A DNA stretch of 15,463 nucleotides from Schlegelella_A sp036272325 (GTDB taxonomy: Bacteria > Pseudomonadota > Gammaproteobacteria > Burkholderiales > Burkholderiaceae_C), in NCBI GenBank assembly GCA_036272325.1, contig DATAYY010000026.1:1-15463 (forward strand), given 5' to 3'. Within the stretch, counting starts at the first letter, position 1, and every line of letters begins with the position of its first letter. The position numbers and the translations under genes were made by a program. Shown here piece after piece: positions 14,380-15,463 of the stretch. Below the pieces are notes generated by a model, which saw only the letters and a program-made list of their open reading frames with translations, was not told where the DNA came from and did not search any database.

Positions 14380-15463
14380 ATGCACTACCCGCGACATTTC
14401 GACGTCATCGTCGTTGGCGGCGGTCACGCCGGCACCGAGGCCGCGCTCGCCGCGGCGCGCATGGGCGCGTCGACCCTGCTGCTCACGCATTCGATCGAGA
14501 CGCTCGGGCAGATGAGTTGCAACCCGTCGGTCGGCGGGATCGGCAAGGGTCACCTCGTCAAGGAAATCGACGCACTGGGTGGCGCGATGGCCGCTGCGGC
14601 GGACGAGGCCGGCATCCACTTCAGGATCCTGAACGGCTCGAAGGGCCCGGCGGTGCGGGCGACGCGCGCGCAGGCCGACCGTGCGCTCTACAAGGCGTCG
14701 ATCCGCAGGCGACTCGAGCGGCAGCCGAATCTGTCCCTGTTTCAAGCCGCCTGCGACGACCTCGTGACGAAAGGCGACCGTGTAGCAGGCGTCATCACGC
14801 AAGTGGGCGTTCGCTTTGATGCGGCTTGTGTGGTTCTGACCGCGGGCACGTTCCTCGACGGCAGGATCCACATCGGGCTCGAGAGTCACCCTGGCGGGCG
14901 GTCGGGCGAACAGCCCGCGCGGACGCTCTCGGCCCGCCTCAAGGAACTCAAGCTGCCGCAGGGGAGGCTGAAGACAGGGACGCCGCCGCGGCTGGACGGC
15001 CGGACGATCGACTATCGCAAGCTGATCGAGCAGCCCGGCGACGGAGCGGGGCCCGGGCGTACCGTGAACGACGTGCCGGTGTTCAGCTTCCTCGGTGATC
15101 CGCGGCGGCACCCGCGGCAGATCTCCTGCTGGATCACGCAGACCAATGCTCGCACGCACGAGATCATTCGAGCCGGGTTCGATCGCAGCCCGATGTTCAC
15201 GGGAAAGATCGAAGGGATCGGCCCGCGCTATTGCCCCAGCATCGAAGACAAGGTGCATCGATTCGCCGACAAGGAATCGCATCAAATCTTTCTCGAGCCC
15301 GAGGGTCTTGAGACGGCCGAGGTCTACCCGAACGGGATTTCGACGTCTTTGCCTTTTTCGGTGCAGATCGAGGCAGTTCGATCGATTTGCGGGCTTGAAG
15401 ACGCTGAGATCGTGCGACCAGGCTATGCCATCGAGTACGACTATTTCGATCCTCGTGCCCTGG
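14380..15463 (+). CDS. mnmG: MnmG (GidA), tRNA uridine 5-carboxymethylaminomethyl modification enzyme, C-terminus cut by window end
   Basis: 361 residues are visible of a family normally about 630-650 long. MnmG is the FAD-dependent partner of MnmE and installs the carboxymethylaminomethyl group on wobble uridine 34 of several tRNAs. Seen: the dinucleotide loop VVGGGHAGTEAA (11-22), GQMSCNPSVGGIGKGHLVK (43-61), LNGSKGPAVRATRAQADR (84-101), VVLTAGTFLDGRIHIG (151-166), LKTGTPPRLD (197-206), and the PROSITE-like GPRYCPSIEDK (281-291), whose Cys285 matches the conserved cysteine studied in E. coli. The ATG at 14380 begins MHYPRHFDVIVVGGG, standard for the family. The frame stays open to the last base. 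Third-position codon choice in its latter part has more A/T than its neighbours, as can occur in housekeeping genes. In related bacteria it is followed by rsmG, parA and parB; that lies outside this window. Confidence 0.97.
   Translation, partial: MHYPRHFDVIVVGGGHAGTEAALAAARMGASTLLLTHSIETLGQMSCNPSVGGIGKGHLVKEIDALGGAMAAAADEAGIHFRILNGSKGPAVRATRAQADRALYKASIRRRLERQPNLSLFQAACDDLVTKGDRVAGVITQVGVRFDAACVVLTAGTFLDGRIHIGLESHPGGRSGEQPARTLSARLKELKLPQGRLKTGTPPRLDGRTIDYRKLIEQPGDGAGPGRTVNDVPVFSFLGDPRRHPRQISCWITQTNARTHEIIRAGFDRSPMFTGKIEGIGPRYCPSIEDKVHRFADKESHQIFLEPEGLETAEVYPNGISTSLPFSVQIEAVRSICGLEDAEIVRPGYAIEYDYFDPRAL

Noticed and set aside
12343..15285. A 980-codon open frame on the minus strand antisense to the NatB, ElaA and MnmG genes
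   Set aside because: The translation is Arg/Ala/Asp-rich with no domain, and the opposite strand encodes three clear protein families. Long antisense frames are expected at this GC content.
15280..15463. More A/T at third codon positions in the latter part of mnmG, hinting at transfer
   Set aside because: The protein is a clean, universally conserved MnmG; relaxed codon choice in a housekeeping gene is a simpler explanation, and only part of the gene is visible.

Overview
The window is about 15.5 kb of very GC-rich bacterial chromosome. Codon third positions are almost all G or C. It is densely packed with genes and has no tRNA, rRNA, CRISPR array or insertion sequence that I can see. The gene set fits a Betaproteobacterium, most likely Burkholderiales: a PHB-depolymerase-type esterase, a beta-class glutathione transferase, an orphan PotF-like binding protein, a Cys-less glutaredoxin-like protein, and mnmG, which in this group usually opens the chromosome-partition cluster near the origin. 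The taxonomic call is inference, as there is no marker gene beyond partial mnmG. The longest stretch without a gene is 130 bases (8771-8900).

Left part (1-4677). On the minus strand lie a PHB depolymerase family esterase (cut by the window start) and a Cys-rich flavodoxin/FMN-reductase-like protein. A perfect 15-base palindrome sits in the esterase leader and is a good operator candidate, possibly for PhaR. A small DUF427 protein is read on the plus strand, divergent from the flavodoxin gene. It runs tail-to-tail into a solitary periplasmic polyamine-binding protein (PotF-like). Divergent from that is a two-domain protein with an N-terminal winged helix and a C-terminal PD-(D/E)XK (MmcB-like) nuclease fold.

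Middle part (4712-9797). A thioredoxin-domain lipoprotein has a long helical C-terminal region. Next come a fused two-domain ABC ATPase of the YejF type without any permease gene beside it, a convergent glutathione S-transferase, and a pirin. The pirin gene has a promoter whose -10 box lies only six bases before the ATG, so its mRNA may be leaderless. A dyad symmetry overlaps the -35 box.

Right part (9859-14318). Five plus-strand genes are joined by four successive 4-base overlaps (ATGA, ATGA, GTGA, ATGA). They encode a glutaredoxin-fold protein lacking every cysteine, an exported S33-type alpha/beta hydrolase, a NatA-like ATPase, a NatB-like permease and an ElaA-like acetyltransferase. This is the tightest translational unit in the window and the best candidate for an undescribed functional module: an ABC-2 exporter linked to an exported peptidase and an acetyltransferase. 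Its substrate cannot be read from sequence.

Right end (14380-15463). mnmG (tRNA uridine modification), complete at the N-terminus and cut by the window end, appears to have its own promoter.
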